DNA of 64,000 nt from Moringa oleifera (Eukaryota > Streptophyta > Magnoliopsida > Brassicales > Moringaceae): positions 310,001-374,000 of the forward strand of contig JAJFZO010000605.1 in the NCBI GenBank assembly GCA_021397835.1, read 5' to 3'. The translations under genes were made by a program, and so were the position numbers. The first letter of the stretch is position 1; each line of letters opens with the position of its first letter. Under the pieces are notes generated by a model. The model ran no database searches and was not told where the DNA came from. It saw only the letters and a list, made by a program, of their open reading frames with translations. Shown piece after piece: positions 10,131 to 21,390 of this stretch.

Positions 10131-12400
10131 ACTCTCCCCACTCCCCACTCCGGGAGGAGCCTTTCTTACCTTTCAAATCAAGCCCAAAATATTTATAAAA
10201 GTTTCTTCAAAAATAACAGCAAGAACAGTAGTACAAATAGATCAAGGAAATAACAGAGAGATATGCAGATTAAAACCCTAACCCTATCAAAACCGACGAC
10301 AAATTAAAGGGAAATCAAAGTGCAGCAGTGATGGTAAGGAAGATTAAAGTGCATGGAGGAAAATAACCAAAATGTAAATAAATGGATAAAAGGAGGGAAA
10401 GAGAGAGAGAGAGCAATGGAACCAAGGATGACTTAACCCACCTAAGCCGAGAAAGTATAAAGAAAAAGACGTAGATGCTGTTGACTGTTGACGTCGGTGT
10501 CGTTAGAATTGCCATGTTTAAGGATTCCAATGTATTTCGAAGCTAAACTCAAGCTCCGGCTCTCGCCAGAGAGTCCTTGGGCTCCTGTCAGTCGCTTCCT
10601 CTCTGTTGGGCCTTCACTACATCTACCCGCTGTCACCTCTGTCCCTCTTTCTTCTTTCCTTCTGTTATTTATTTGTTTCATCAGATTTTGATGTCTGTGT
10701 CTGCTTTGGGCCATCAAAGGTGGCGCCTTGGCGTTATCCCACTCGAATTACGCGCGGCAGGCCCGACCATGACATGCCCTTTTACCCTCCCCTCCCCACT
10801 GGCCAGTGGCCAAGCAATATACAAACATTATTTCCATCATTATTTAAATGAATATATAATTATATATTTTAAAATAAATATAAATATTTTGCAATATTTT
10901 TTTAATTAAATATCATATAAAATTTAAGTTTTTACTCCCTCTTCAAATAAACTCTCGATTTTAAAAAAATTCGTTCAAATTTTAATTTATTAATTTTATT
11001 TAAATCAAATCTTTCATTTAAATGATTTAAAAAATATTATTTATCTTTCATTTAAATGATTAATTCTTCAAATTTTAATTTTGCCGACAACAATTAACCT
11101 GCCTAGACCTACAATTAAAAGGCTATTCTTTTTAAATTTCATCCTAACTTCACAATTACATAAACAACATCATAGGACAAAACTTTCATTCAGTCATTAA
11201 TTGAATCATTGGTAGTGTAACAAATTTTTCTTCAAAATAGTTTTTTTTAATTATTTAATAATATTATTTCTAAAAATAATGTATTATTAAAAAATTTCGG
11301 AGTGATTAATTATTAAGTTATTTTTTTCTTTTTGTTTTAAAAAACTCAAATTAATTTTTACAAATTAGTTTTATTTAAAAATTTTCTTTTATTTTAAAAA
11401 ATAAAAAACTAAGAATAAACATGAAGCAGGCCCTTAAGCTACTCTACAACTTTCTATTTTATCTCAAAATAAAGCTTCAATAAGAAAAAAAAAAACATTT
11501 TAAAGTTTTATCTCCAAGTTTTCATCTTCTATTTCTTCGGCTGCACACAAACTAAATGAAGTTTTTTCAGATTAAAAATTTAAAAAAAAATGATGTTGAT
11601 TGATGAGATTACCTTCTTACTAACACTTGATTTTTAATTTCTGTGTAATAACAAGATTTGATTAACAAATATTTGTTGGGAAAAAATTAAATAAATTAAA
11701 ATTTTATTTTTTAAAAAATGAAGAAAATAAAAAATATATTATTTTTACTTTTAAAATTTTAATAAAATTTGATTTTATACTCAAATATTTATAGCTGGAA
11801 TCAGTTAAACTTTGTGCAGTAAAGTTCATTACTTGAATGACTTTTATAGCCAATAGTACAATGAGTTAATAATATAACATGAAAAATAAAAAATAAAAAT
11901 ATTGAAAATAAATTGTCAAAAATTATTTAAAAATCTAATTAAAAATTCAATTGAGCATATTATAAAATTTTAACATAATAAACACTTAATATGATTCATA
12001 TTTAACAGCTTAACATTATTATTATTTTATAAAAATAAATAATTCAATCTTTATGAAAATAAATATTGCAGTGAATTATTATTACTTGTCAAAAGCATTT
12101 TTAATGACATTATAATTATAATTTTCACTTAAAAAAACTTTATCGACCAACTTAATCCATTAATTGTTAAATTATGCTAAAAAATGTAAATATCATATTA
12201 AAATTAATGTTTTTTTTTCATTTTTCGAACAAACGTATGCACTTTACATAAATTAATTTTTATATTCAAAATATTTAATTGATTCAAATTGATCTTATTA
12301 GTAATGATCATAAAAAATGTACATTAAAGCAAGGGTAAAATAGTTAACACATATTTTTCACCGTAACTCAATATCGTATTCTTGGTTTTATCTGAATTTG
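10131..12400. other. DSK2 promoter side and AT-rich spacer
   Basis: The first 300-600 bases are the 5' leader and promoter of the minus-strand DSK2 gene, with a GA-rich tract near 10395-10415. From about 10850 the base composition becomes very AT-rich, with no coding frame. A short direct repeat (TCTTTCATTTAAATGATT) occurs at about 11009 and 11045. The rest looks like old degenerate non-coding DNA. Confidence 0.6.
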
Positions 12401-12419
12401 ACTATCGGTCAAAGAAATA

Positions 12420-12850
12420 AATAATTTTTTTGAGTTTAATTAAAAAATAATAAAATTAAAATTTAATTTATCAATTTAATTTTAAATCAAATATTATTAA
12501 AAAATTTAAAATATTCAAGTTAAAGATCTTATATAAGAAATTTTAATTTAAATATTTTTATTTATTTAACAAAAAGTTTTATAGTTTTTAATACTTAAAA
12601 ATTATAAAAAATTTTGTGATAATAGTTTAAATATTTATTTATATAAGTAAAAATTTTGAAAGATTTTTCATTTGAATATTTTTAAATTTTAAATTTTTTG
12701 ATAAGATTTAATTTAAATTAAATTAATAAAATAATATTTTATTTATTATTTTTTAAATATAAAAATTTAATTGATAACATATGATAAACATTAAGGTTTT
12801 ATGAGATTTTTATCGCATAAAATTTGAAATAATGTTTATCTTTAAAAAAT
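12420..12850. mobile_element. AT-rich foldback (MITE-like) element, copy 1
   Basis: The ends are imperfect inverted repeats: the reverse complement of about 12425-12470 resembles 12740-12790, both containing TTATTATTTTTTAA. A 33-base stretch at 12748-12780 is identical to 37886-37918 in a second element about 25 kb away. There is no coding capacity. This suggests a non-autonomous foldback or MITE family. Exact boundaries and target-site duplications could not be fixed by eye because of low complexity. Confidence 0.5.
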
Positions 12851-13279
12851 ATCTTATATTTTAGGGATTGATATATTTTTTTAAATTTTTTAATGTGTTC
12901 TATTTGAATCAAACTACAGCTTACCCAAGTTTTAATTCATCTAGAGTTCTAGTTAATGGTAAATTTGATTTTATTGTTTCAGTAGAACGCTTTCTTTCTT
13001 GGAAGATAAAAAGTATAATAAAAAGAAACAAAGAAATATTGCCCGTTGGATCTAGTTTCCATTTGATATATTGCCCTTGGTGGTGGGCCCACACATGAAA
13101 ATCAACGGCCAGAAGATGAGACTGTGACAGTAAACGGATACAGCGGAACATCAGATGGTGTTAGGTTAATTCCCTACTATTCCGATGGGGTGCACTGCAT
13201 CAATGTCAATCCTTTTAACTAGAGTCGGCCCGCGAGCAGGCGAAAAACGCGCAGCTTGAAAGCAATGGATTAGCGCGCT

Positions 13280-16200
13280 ATGATTTCGATGGTTTCATGG
13301 CGATCTTTTTTAGAGGCAAAAAAGGACTTCTTCTCTCGTTTCCAGTCCCTAACTCTTCTTCAGGTCTCTCTCTGTTCTGTACTTTATGTGAGGCAATTAT
13401 TTGAACAGTTTGTGATAGTTCTTTTATTTTGTAATTTAGAGGTTCAATCATACATTGGCCAAGAGAGGATTGGAAGCTCAATCACTGAACGAGATGGATT
13501 CTTATTTCTTAATGCGTCAAGGTATTCGATTGTAGTTGATATGCCTTCACTTTAGAAGCTTGTTATGCTCTACTTGTTTGCATAACGTAGCTGTCAACTG
13601 TGTTCTTAATATCTACATTATGATAATTGTTTACACGCATGCTTCTGTGAATGGGTACGTAACTCGTAGTTTGAACGATGATGTAGTTGATAGGTCAAAA
13701 TGGCGAAAGTGGGATGCGAGGGATTTAGGGATAAGGCGTTCCATGATCCCTGATTCCCCTTGGGCTGTTTTGAATATCCTCAAAAGGAAAGGTGACTATC
13801 TTCTTCTTCTCGCTTCTTTCTTTTTGCTCTTTTGATAATGGATAGTGTATGCACCTAAGCTTTGATCTTTAAGTTACTTCTGTAAGTCTCCTCACTGTAA
13901 TTTGGGACGCCATTGCTAAAGTTTATTGCCCAATTAAGTGGATTTTTTAACAAAGCAGGTTTAATGTCGAGCTAAAATACACTACTCTTACCTGGCCAAA
14001 TCATTGTGCCTATCAGTATCGTTATCTCGTACATTTGCACAATAATGTTATCATCCTCAAGTTTGGTGGTCCTGTTACCTCATATAATTCAGGTTTTGAA
14101 GCGTATTTGGTTGGTGGATGTGTGAGAGATTTACTTCTTAATAAAATACCTAAAGATTTTGACGTGATCACCACAGCTCAACTTGATGAGGTTTCCTTCC
14201 ACCTTTCACTCCCCTCCCCCAATCTCTTTTCCCTCCCCTGCTGTCTTTTAATCTGGATATTTGTGACTGGTTTAAAAATTCAAGTTCTTATGGTGGTCTT
14301 GTAATACTTCATTACAGGTTCAGAGGCAATTTCATCGCGCTATGATTATTGGACGACGATATCCTATATGCACAGTGCATATAAAAGGTTCTATAATTGA
14401 GGTTAGTGGTGGGTGTTAATATTTGTTTCTCGTTTTGTCTGCTCTACTTCCCTTCTGGAATAAGTAATCTGAATTGATGCTGGGGTGAAATCTAGGAATT
14501 TTAGTTAGGGTGGGCTAAATTTTTTTTTTCATCGGTTATGAGAAAATATCATTTATTGTACACAAAAAATATGCTAAAATAAGGAATATAACGAACCTTT
14601 ATCTTTTTAAATGTAATTAGTCATAATTTTAATTTTTGTTCTATGAGATCTTCGACTACTAAACCCATCAATAATAAAATATATGTCAATTGAATCAACA
14701 ATATATTTTTTTAAAATATAAAATAATCATACAATATGTAAAAAATCATCATGGATCTTATTATGAAAAGTCCTTTTAATAAGTTTCATAAATGAAAATA
14801 ATATATTAAATTTTAACTGCATTGAAAAAAAGATATAGACTTGCTGAGATAGGTACTTAAATTTTAATTTCCAACTTAAAAAGCTCTTCTAGCTAAAGTG
14901 AGCACTTTGCCACTTAATATTGGCCAAAGCCTCCTGACACCTTTAAATACTTCATTCAATTACGCCTAAAGCTTATAACTTCGATTAGTATTACTATTAT
15001 TGTTATTGTATATGATGGATTAAATACTGCCCTATAAGATGAGCAATTGAATTCATTTTAAGAAAGGAAAATCCATATATCTCACTCATCTAGACATGTG
15101 GGTATATTTATTTTCATGTATTTATGTTATCATCTATAAGTCGTTACAAGTATAAATGGATCACTAGTGGCATAAAAGAGAAATAACGATGAAAAACAAA
15201 AAATCAGAAAAAAAAAGAAATGCAAGATTTTAAACATATAAAAACGATCAGTTAAATGAAAATTTTAAAAATGAATCAAAACTAGAGATCAAAATCATGC
15301 GGGAAAATTCGATTGATTGTTCAATTTTTATTATAATCTCTTTGCTTAATTAAACAAAAAAAATACCGACTTATAATAAGACATTGTGGTGCTTAAAAGT
15401 TGCAAAAATGGATAAAAAACCATGAAAATTTATGGAAAAAAGAGGATGTTTTTATTTTTATTTTTTTGCGGGGGTTTGGGGGGGGGGGGGGGGGGGGGGA
15501 GGAACTACCCCAGGCCATAGCCCGTAGTAGGCCCCACATAAATCTACCCTTGAATTAATGTATCTATGTTGTTTTCCTATCTTGAATTATATAGTGCCAT
15601 ATATGTTTATCTTTTTTCCTTTATTTTTGTCACTTAGGTCTGTAGTTTCAATACGTTGGCTCGAAATTCTGAACAAAAAGAAAATTTTCTTTTATCCCAA
15701 ATGCCGAGCGGCTGTAATGAAATAGATATCATCCGCTGGAGGAACAGCATGCATCGGGACTTCACAATCAATAGGTGTTGTTTCCTTTTATTTATTTTTA
15801 CCTCTTATGCCTATTAAGCCCATTGATCTGTTACATCGTCCCATTTATGGAAACTAGAATCACTTTCCTTAATTTATTACTAATACTTTTATTGTAACCC
15901 TAAGCTTCTTTTGATGCCAGCTAACTCGGAAGTTTGTTTCATGAAAATTTTGGAGCAGTTTATTCTTAGACCCTTTTGTGAATAAAATCTATGATTACAC
16001 CAATGGGATGGAAGACATACGTTCGTTAAAGGTAGTTCTTAGCTTATAATAATCTGCATTCAGTTACCACATTTCATTTTTAACGTGCTGATTGAACTAA
16101 ACTAGATCACTTTGTCACTAAACTTGAATTTCTTTATGTGGACTCAGCTGCGGACACTAGTCCCTGCGCATTTGTCATTCAAAGAGGACTGTGGTAGGTG

Positions 16201-19200
16201 CTTCCACTTTTCTGATAGTCTTTACGCACCTTGATGTGAATGGAAGAAAGTAGTATCGTGGATAACTGAACACTTATATGAAATCTTGTCATTTAGCGAG
16301 AATACTGCGGGGCTTAAGAATTGCAGCTCGGCTAGGCTTGTCTTTCTCAAGGGATACCGAAACTGCAATGCATGACCATTCATCTTCCATTCTGAGTTTG
16401 GGCCAGGTACTTTATCTAGCTGCTTGCATTTTTTGTTTTAGGTTCTTTATCTTGAGTTTTAACTTACCTTTTTCTACAGCCAATTCTTGATTTCTTGCTG
16501 ATAATTGCTTCTTTCATCGGCATGTGTTTGTGAACGCCTCTGCTTGTTGAGTAAATGTGATTTAAATGTTATCAAATTCTTTCTCTGCTTTAACCAAGAT
16601 ACAATTTTCTGTTTGATCAGGTCAGGATAATGATGGAGTTGAACTACATGCTGTCTTATGGATCTGCTGCGCCTTCTATCTCTTTACTTAGGAGATTCAA
16701 CCTACTTGGAACTTTATTTCCATTTCATGTTCGTGGTTTTCTCTCTCTAGCAAATCGACTTATGATTTTAATCATGATTGAAACTTTCATCTGAAACAAG
16801 TTTATGTTGCAGGCAGCATACCTTAATGAACATGCTAGGAAAAGATCAGCTGAGAGTTCCATGATGCTGATGGTAAGTGTTGCTTTATAGTCGGTTTTGA
16901 CAGTTCTATCTGTCAATACTTCATAAATGATTACGAGGTTTTTAAGGTATGCCATCTTTCAGTTACTATATGACCTAAAAGTATTTCGAATCTCAAAGTA
17001 ACTGGGCAGAATATTGAACGAAAAATTTCGGAGATTCTATGTGACGACATTTAAGTTTGAGATTGCAACATTTCGGTGAAGAAGTGTACAATTTATCACT
17101 GTAAATGATTGAATTCTTCAAGTAAATACAGAATTGTTTGCCGTCTGATATGATTTTACAATCTCAGATGGTACAGATTCATTCTTGTTTGGTTGTTTCA
17201 GATAAAGTATAACATGAGAATTATTGAAGAGTTCGTCAATCTAACCTGAAAGCGATGAACCAAGAGCTTTAAGGATCTTTTGATGCAAAAGATTTTTATA
17301 GCAGTACATGGTTTCTTTTTGGTTTTGCACTCTAGTTCTTACATGTTTAACTAGGCTTAGATGTGCCTAGAAAGGCAGTGTATTTCAGTTTTGATGGTCC
17401 TTTTTTCTTTTTTCTTTGGCAGAAATTATTCTCCAATATGGATAAATTGATTTCCTGTGATCAACCAGCGGATTCCAGACTATGGTGAGCTAATTATTTA
17501 TTTCTTTTCACTGAAACAAACAGAATTTATCAGGAGATAGTTGGTAGATTCCAATTGGCAACTCACTCTAATGGGTACTCATGACGTTGTCAAAGCCCTG
17601 GTAGACAGGAAACCTGGTCTCTTGTCCAACTAACTGTAATTTTACTACCAATTTAACATCTGTGAATCTCACTGCCTGTCATGTGAAAAAATACAAAAAT
17701 ACAAAAAAGTTTTCAAGATCTTGGAAGTGGTATTCAGACAGCTTTTGATGCCTTGCGTATGCTTATTACCTGAACATAGTCCGTTTGCTTGTAGTCCACA
17801 TATCCTAATGATTTGGAGGACACTTCAGTTGATAAGTTCCTTATAGTTTTATGAGGATTCTGGCTTCTTATTTATTTTCTTTATCTGGTTTGAAATAAAG
17901 ACTGTTGTTGTAGTTTGTGTATAAAAAGCACACGAGTGGGTTTTGCTGACCTGTTTAATTTTTCTGTCACATGAGTATGTACTCTGTTTCAAAAGTATAT
18001 TACAGGCTGAATGCTATGGCATTTGGTGCAAGGTGTTTCTGGATCATTTACATGCATAGTATTGTAAGTTTTCCATTTGGGAGGCAGCTGCTGACCATGT
18101 TTTGTGTGGGACAGGATAGGGCTGTTGGCTTTTCACCTGGCATTAGTGAGTCAACCTCAGAATGCTCTTGTAATCTGGGCTTTTGCTTTTGTCCTGTATC
18201 ATGGAAAGTGGACAGAAGCTGTTAAATCTGCTAGAGAACATGCAAAATTGCCAGTTAAGTTTGTTCCTGAGATCTCTGAGTCTTCTAAAAGTATATCAGA
18301 TGAAGAACTTGCAGAAGAAGTTAGTCAGTTGGTCTCTTTAGTGCAAGATTCTGTATCTGCTTTGACTGATTCAGCTAGTCTTCTTGAGGCAATGTCCAGA
18401 TACCCAGCTTTTCGATGCTTTGGTCATGTGAGTGCATCTATTAATATTTATTTCACAAACAATTTCATCAATTCCAATAACAGATAAGACAATATGCTGG
18501 AAATGCGTCTCATAATACCTAGTTGTGTGAACCTGCCATCATAGTAATTCACTTGTGTTTCTGAATGATTTGTGAGGTCCAACCATGTCATTGTCATCCC
18601 TTGTGGATATGTTTTACCTGCTGCAAATGAATGAAGAATGTGTTCTTGCTTGATTGTTTTTCACATGATATCAGACATTTCCACAGTTTCACAATAAATA
18701 AAGAAGTTTCTTATTCGCACAGAATTTAGATATTTACGTTTTATGATTAAAATTATCTATTTTTCAGGTGTTTGTACCAAAGAGAAGAGGGAGAGATGTT
18801 GCTCAAATTTTTGATGTGCTGGTGAAGGATATTGAATCTTATGAAAATGAGAAGAAGAATATGAAGATTGACTACTACTTGCTTGGGAGGGGAGCTAAGT
18901 GTGAGATTAGATTTGTTCTTGGCAAAATTATTTTGGAAACTATGAGGGGCGGCCTTGTTGGAAGAGGGAGTGATCGTATCAATGAGGAAAATCACCAGCA
19001 GTTGGAGGTCTGCGAGGGAAATTACCATCTACCACTTTCTGATATTACGAGGCATCAAGTAATGGCCAAGGAAGGCAAAAAACGTGGACTACAACCATCT
19101 ACTCTGCAACAGGTTGCTAAAAAGCAGAGATTGATTGACAGTAAGTATGGTCATTCTGAGAAGGAGATTGCTGTTAAGAACCAAGAGGTGGTTCTGGAAA

Positions 19201-19607
19201 AGGGTTGCAATGAGATGGCTAGGAATAACCAGAATGTAGTTGAATTGTGTCAAACACCTTGTGAAGAGATAAATGCAACACTAAGAATCATAAATGAGAA
19301 GAAAAAAAGTTGGGTATTGAGGCAGGAAATGAGTCTGAGAAAGCTAGAGGCAGTTAAGAATGATAAGCATATGAATGTGGTAGAAAAGATGAAGCACCAT
19401 ATCTTGCAGGATAAGGTGACTGAGAAGCAGCGTGGAGTAGCTTGGAAGTGTAATTTAATTGAGGATGAGATAATTGAGCAGGGGAGATGGTTAGATAAGC
19501 AAAATCATCATATTTCATCAGAGGTGTCCAAGGAAAAGTCTGGGAAACAAAGACTGGAATCAACCAAGAAGAAAGGTATTAGGCCACTTTCTAGCCTCTT
19601 CAAGTAA
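13280..19607 (+). CDS. Poly(A) polymerase I / CCA-transferase-like protein
   Basis: Fourteen exons give a 738-residue frame: 13280..13363, 13442..13521, 13670..13791, 14093..14190, 14318..14401, 15638..15774, 15959..16031, 16148..16193, 16297..16406, 16621..16728, 16813..16872, 17423..17484, 18115..18427, 18768..19607. Class II nucleotidyltransferase motifs are clear: [11 protein letters not shown] with DFDVIT (catalytic DxD), MHRDFTIN, and the RNA-binding-type [19 protein letters not shown] Lys-rich tail of about 280 residues is encoded by the last exon. Family knowledge: these add nucleotides to RNA 3' ends, as poly(A) in plastids or mitochondria or as tRNA CCA. The basic, Ser-rich N-terminus could be an organelle presequence. 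The exon 2 acceptor is ambiguous; only the site two bases downstream keeps the frame into exon 3. Substrate cannot be told from sequence. It resembles the At2g17580 group. Confidence 0.88.
14480..15575. mobile_element. Possible degenerate transposon remnant in intron
   Basis: This intron (14402-15637) is much larger than most others in the gene. It holds low-complexity AT-rich DNA, a 22-base G run (15478-15499), then a GC-rich segment with CCCCAGGCCATAGCCC and AGTAGGCCCC. Similar G-run plus GGCC-rich joints are common in degenerate plant repeats, from memory. No reading frame, terminal repeats or target duplication could be defined, so the family is unassigned. Confidence 0.35.
15478..15499 (+). 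repeat. Poly-G run of 22
   Basis: Twenty-two consecutive G on the plus strand, preceded by GCGGGGGTTT. It is intronic. Its length may be unreliable in assembly, and it could form a G-quadruplex. Confidence 0.9.
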
Positions 19608-21060
19608 TGGAATCTCAGTTTTTGTGAAATACAAGCCATGCTAATGGGAAAAATGGCACCATAAAACAAAACACCATTGATGATTCGCCCTCCAAACACC
19701 AGCCCCTGAAGCTGCGATTGGACCAGGTATTTTTGCAGGTAGATAGCAAATTGTACTACTTTACCTAGGTTACAATAACTTAACATTATTTCCAGCCTTA
19801 ATTTATGAAAATTTTGATTGTTTTAACAGTTCAGAGAGTTCTTAGTAATGATTATGCAGTTTAGGCATTTTATTTGAAGCAAAAGCTTATATTTGCTCAA
19901 TTTTTCAGTTCCTCACCCCCTTGTCATATGGTTGGGGAATGCAGAGACTTGTCATTGCTGCTCCGGAAACAGAACCAATACAGGGGTTCCTCAAATATTT
20001 AATTCTTGGATTCTGTCAATTTGACTCGAATCCTTTTCTTTCAGCCTGGTTACTTTCTGTTTAAAGACAGAAAACTAGAATGAAAGTGCAATGAGTTTAT
20101 CCGCCTTACAGGGGTTCTTTTCACTGTGTCCCTGGTACCTCTTGCTATTCGGGCTGACAAATCAATCCTCTGTTCTCTAATTAGATGATCATGATTCTCA
20201 CAGATTTGGGTACATTTCACAGGAGCCTTGGGCCTCTGCTATTGTCATGTCTGTCAATTATCATGTCTTTCAATTATGCTAACTGTTGAAAGAGAAATGA
20301 GACATCTGAAAGTTTAAAAAGATGGTTTAGCCTTTAAAAAAATGGACTGAAAACTGAAAAAGGCCTGCCTGAGTTCACGGCAAACATGGCTGGCATTACC
20401 CGTTTACCTTGGTTTTCTCAACTTTTTCTCGTTATCATCATCCCTGAAATCAATACTCTCAGCCTTCAAAGTTCAAAATGGCCCTTAACTTTGTCCCTCC
20501 CAGGATCCTAATTCCACTGATTTCTTCCAAATTGTTGATTTGGGAGCCTAAACGAACAAAAAGAAATAGCTAATTAGTGCAGCGGATGTCGCGTAAAGTG
20601 AACCAAGACAGAAACATCTTAGTAAATGGTCTTCTTAACGTCTACTCGTGTTGTTTTCTTAATCAAAGTGAAAAGTCTCTTCTAACCCTTGATGCATTTC
20701 ACTTTATGTCAGAACCAAAAAGAGCACGATTAATTTCTAAAAATACTATTTATTCAAGATAGCATAATCAAATCATCTGATTATACCATTTATTTCTGTT
20801 AAACCAAAAAAAAAAGGAAAAAAAAAACCCAGAAGTTATTATTATTTTAAAATATTCTTTATATTCCTGATAAAGCAGGATTTTAATTGATTTGTTGACT
20901 AAAAGGCCTAAAGTGGACAAGAGCGTACAGGAGCGCACCTACCTCAATGTAAAAACGCCAAACTCAACGACCCGACCCGACCCGACAGATCATAAGACAC
21001 TGCCCCAAAAAAAAAAAAATAGTAAGATTTGAAAGCAGATGCGGCACGCCACATGCCAAC
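19608..21060. other. Intergenic: poly(A) polymerase 3' end to cyclin promoter
   Basis: No gene supported. The left part is probably the 3' untranslated region of the poly(A) polymerase-like gene. A short CCCGACCCGACCCGACA tandem lies at about 20971-20987, ahead of the cyclin promoter. Confidence 0.55.
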
Positions 21061-21064
21061 TAGG

Positions 21065-21141
21065 TGACCGTTGTTAGGACAAACATGGAAAGCTCATCGC
21101 CACCCTCATGATCTAACGGTCACATTTCGCTAGCCGTTGGT
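21065..21141 (+). promoter_or_regulatory. Cluster of three MSA (M-phase) motifs
   Basis: TCTAACGGTCA at 21112-21122 matches the mitosis-specific activator consensus YCYAACGGYYA fully. On the other strand, ACCAACGGCTA (21131-21141) matches 10 of 11, and AACAACGGTCA (21065-21075) keeps the AACGG core. They lie 250-325 bases upstream of the cyclin ATG. Family knowledge: R1R2R3-MYB factors bind these sites and restrict B-cyclin expression to G2/M. This agrees with the gene behind them. Confidence 0.8.
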
Positions 21142-21390
21142 TTTGAAAAAAGGGGGCACCCTTCCAGCCCCTTCTCCCTACCCCTTTTTCTATGTTCTCT
21201 CTCTCACAAGATAAGACCCCTTGTTTCTGTCTCTCGACCGACTCCTTTTATTCCTCTCTTTCTCCCTAGTTTGCTCTTAGATTCAGAAGATTTAGCTCCT
21301 TTAAATGCTCTTCCTTTAAGTTTTAGTTTGAGTAGTGGGTTTCTTTTTTATTCTCTGAATAGGCATTGTTCTTTGAGATAATCAGTGACG

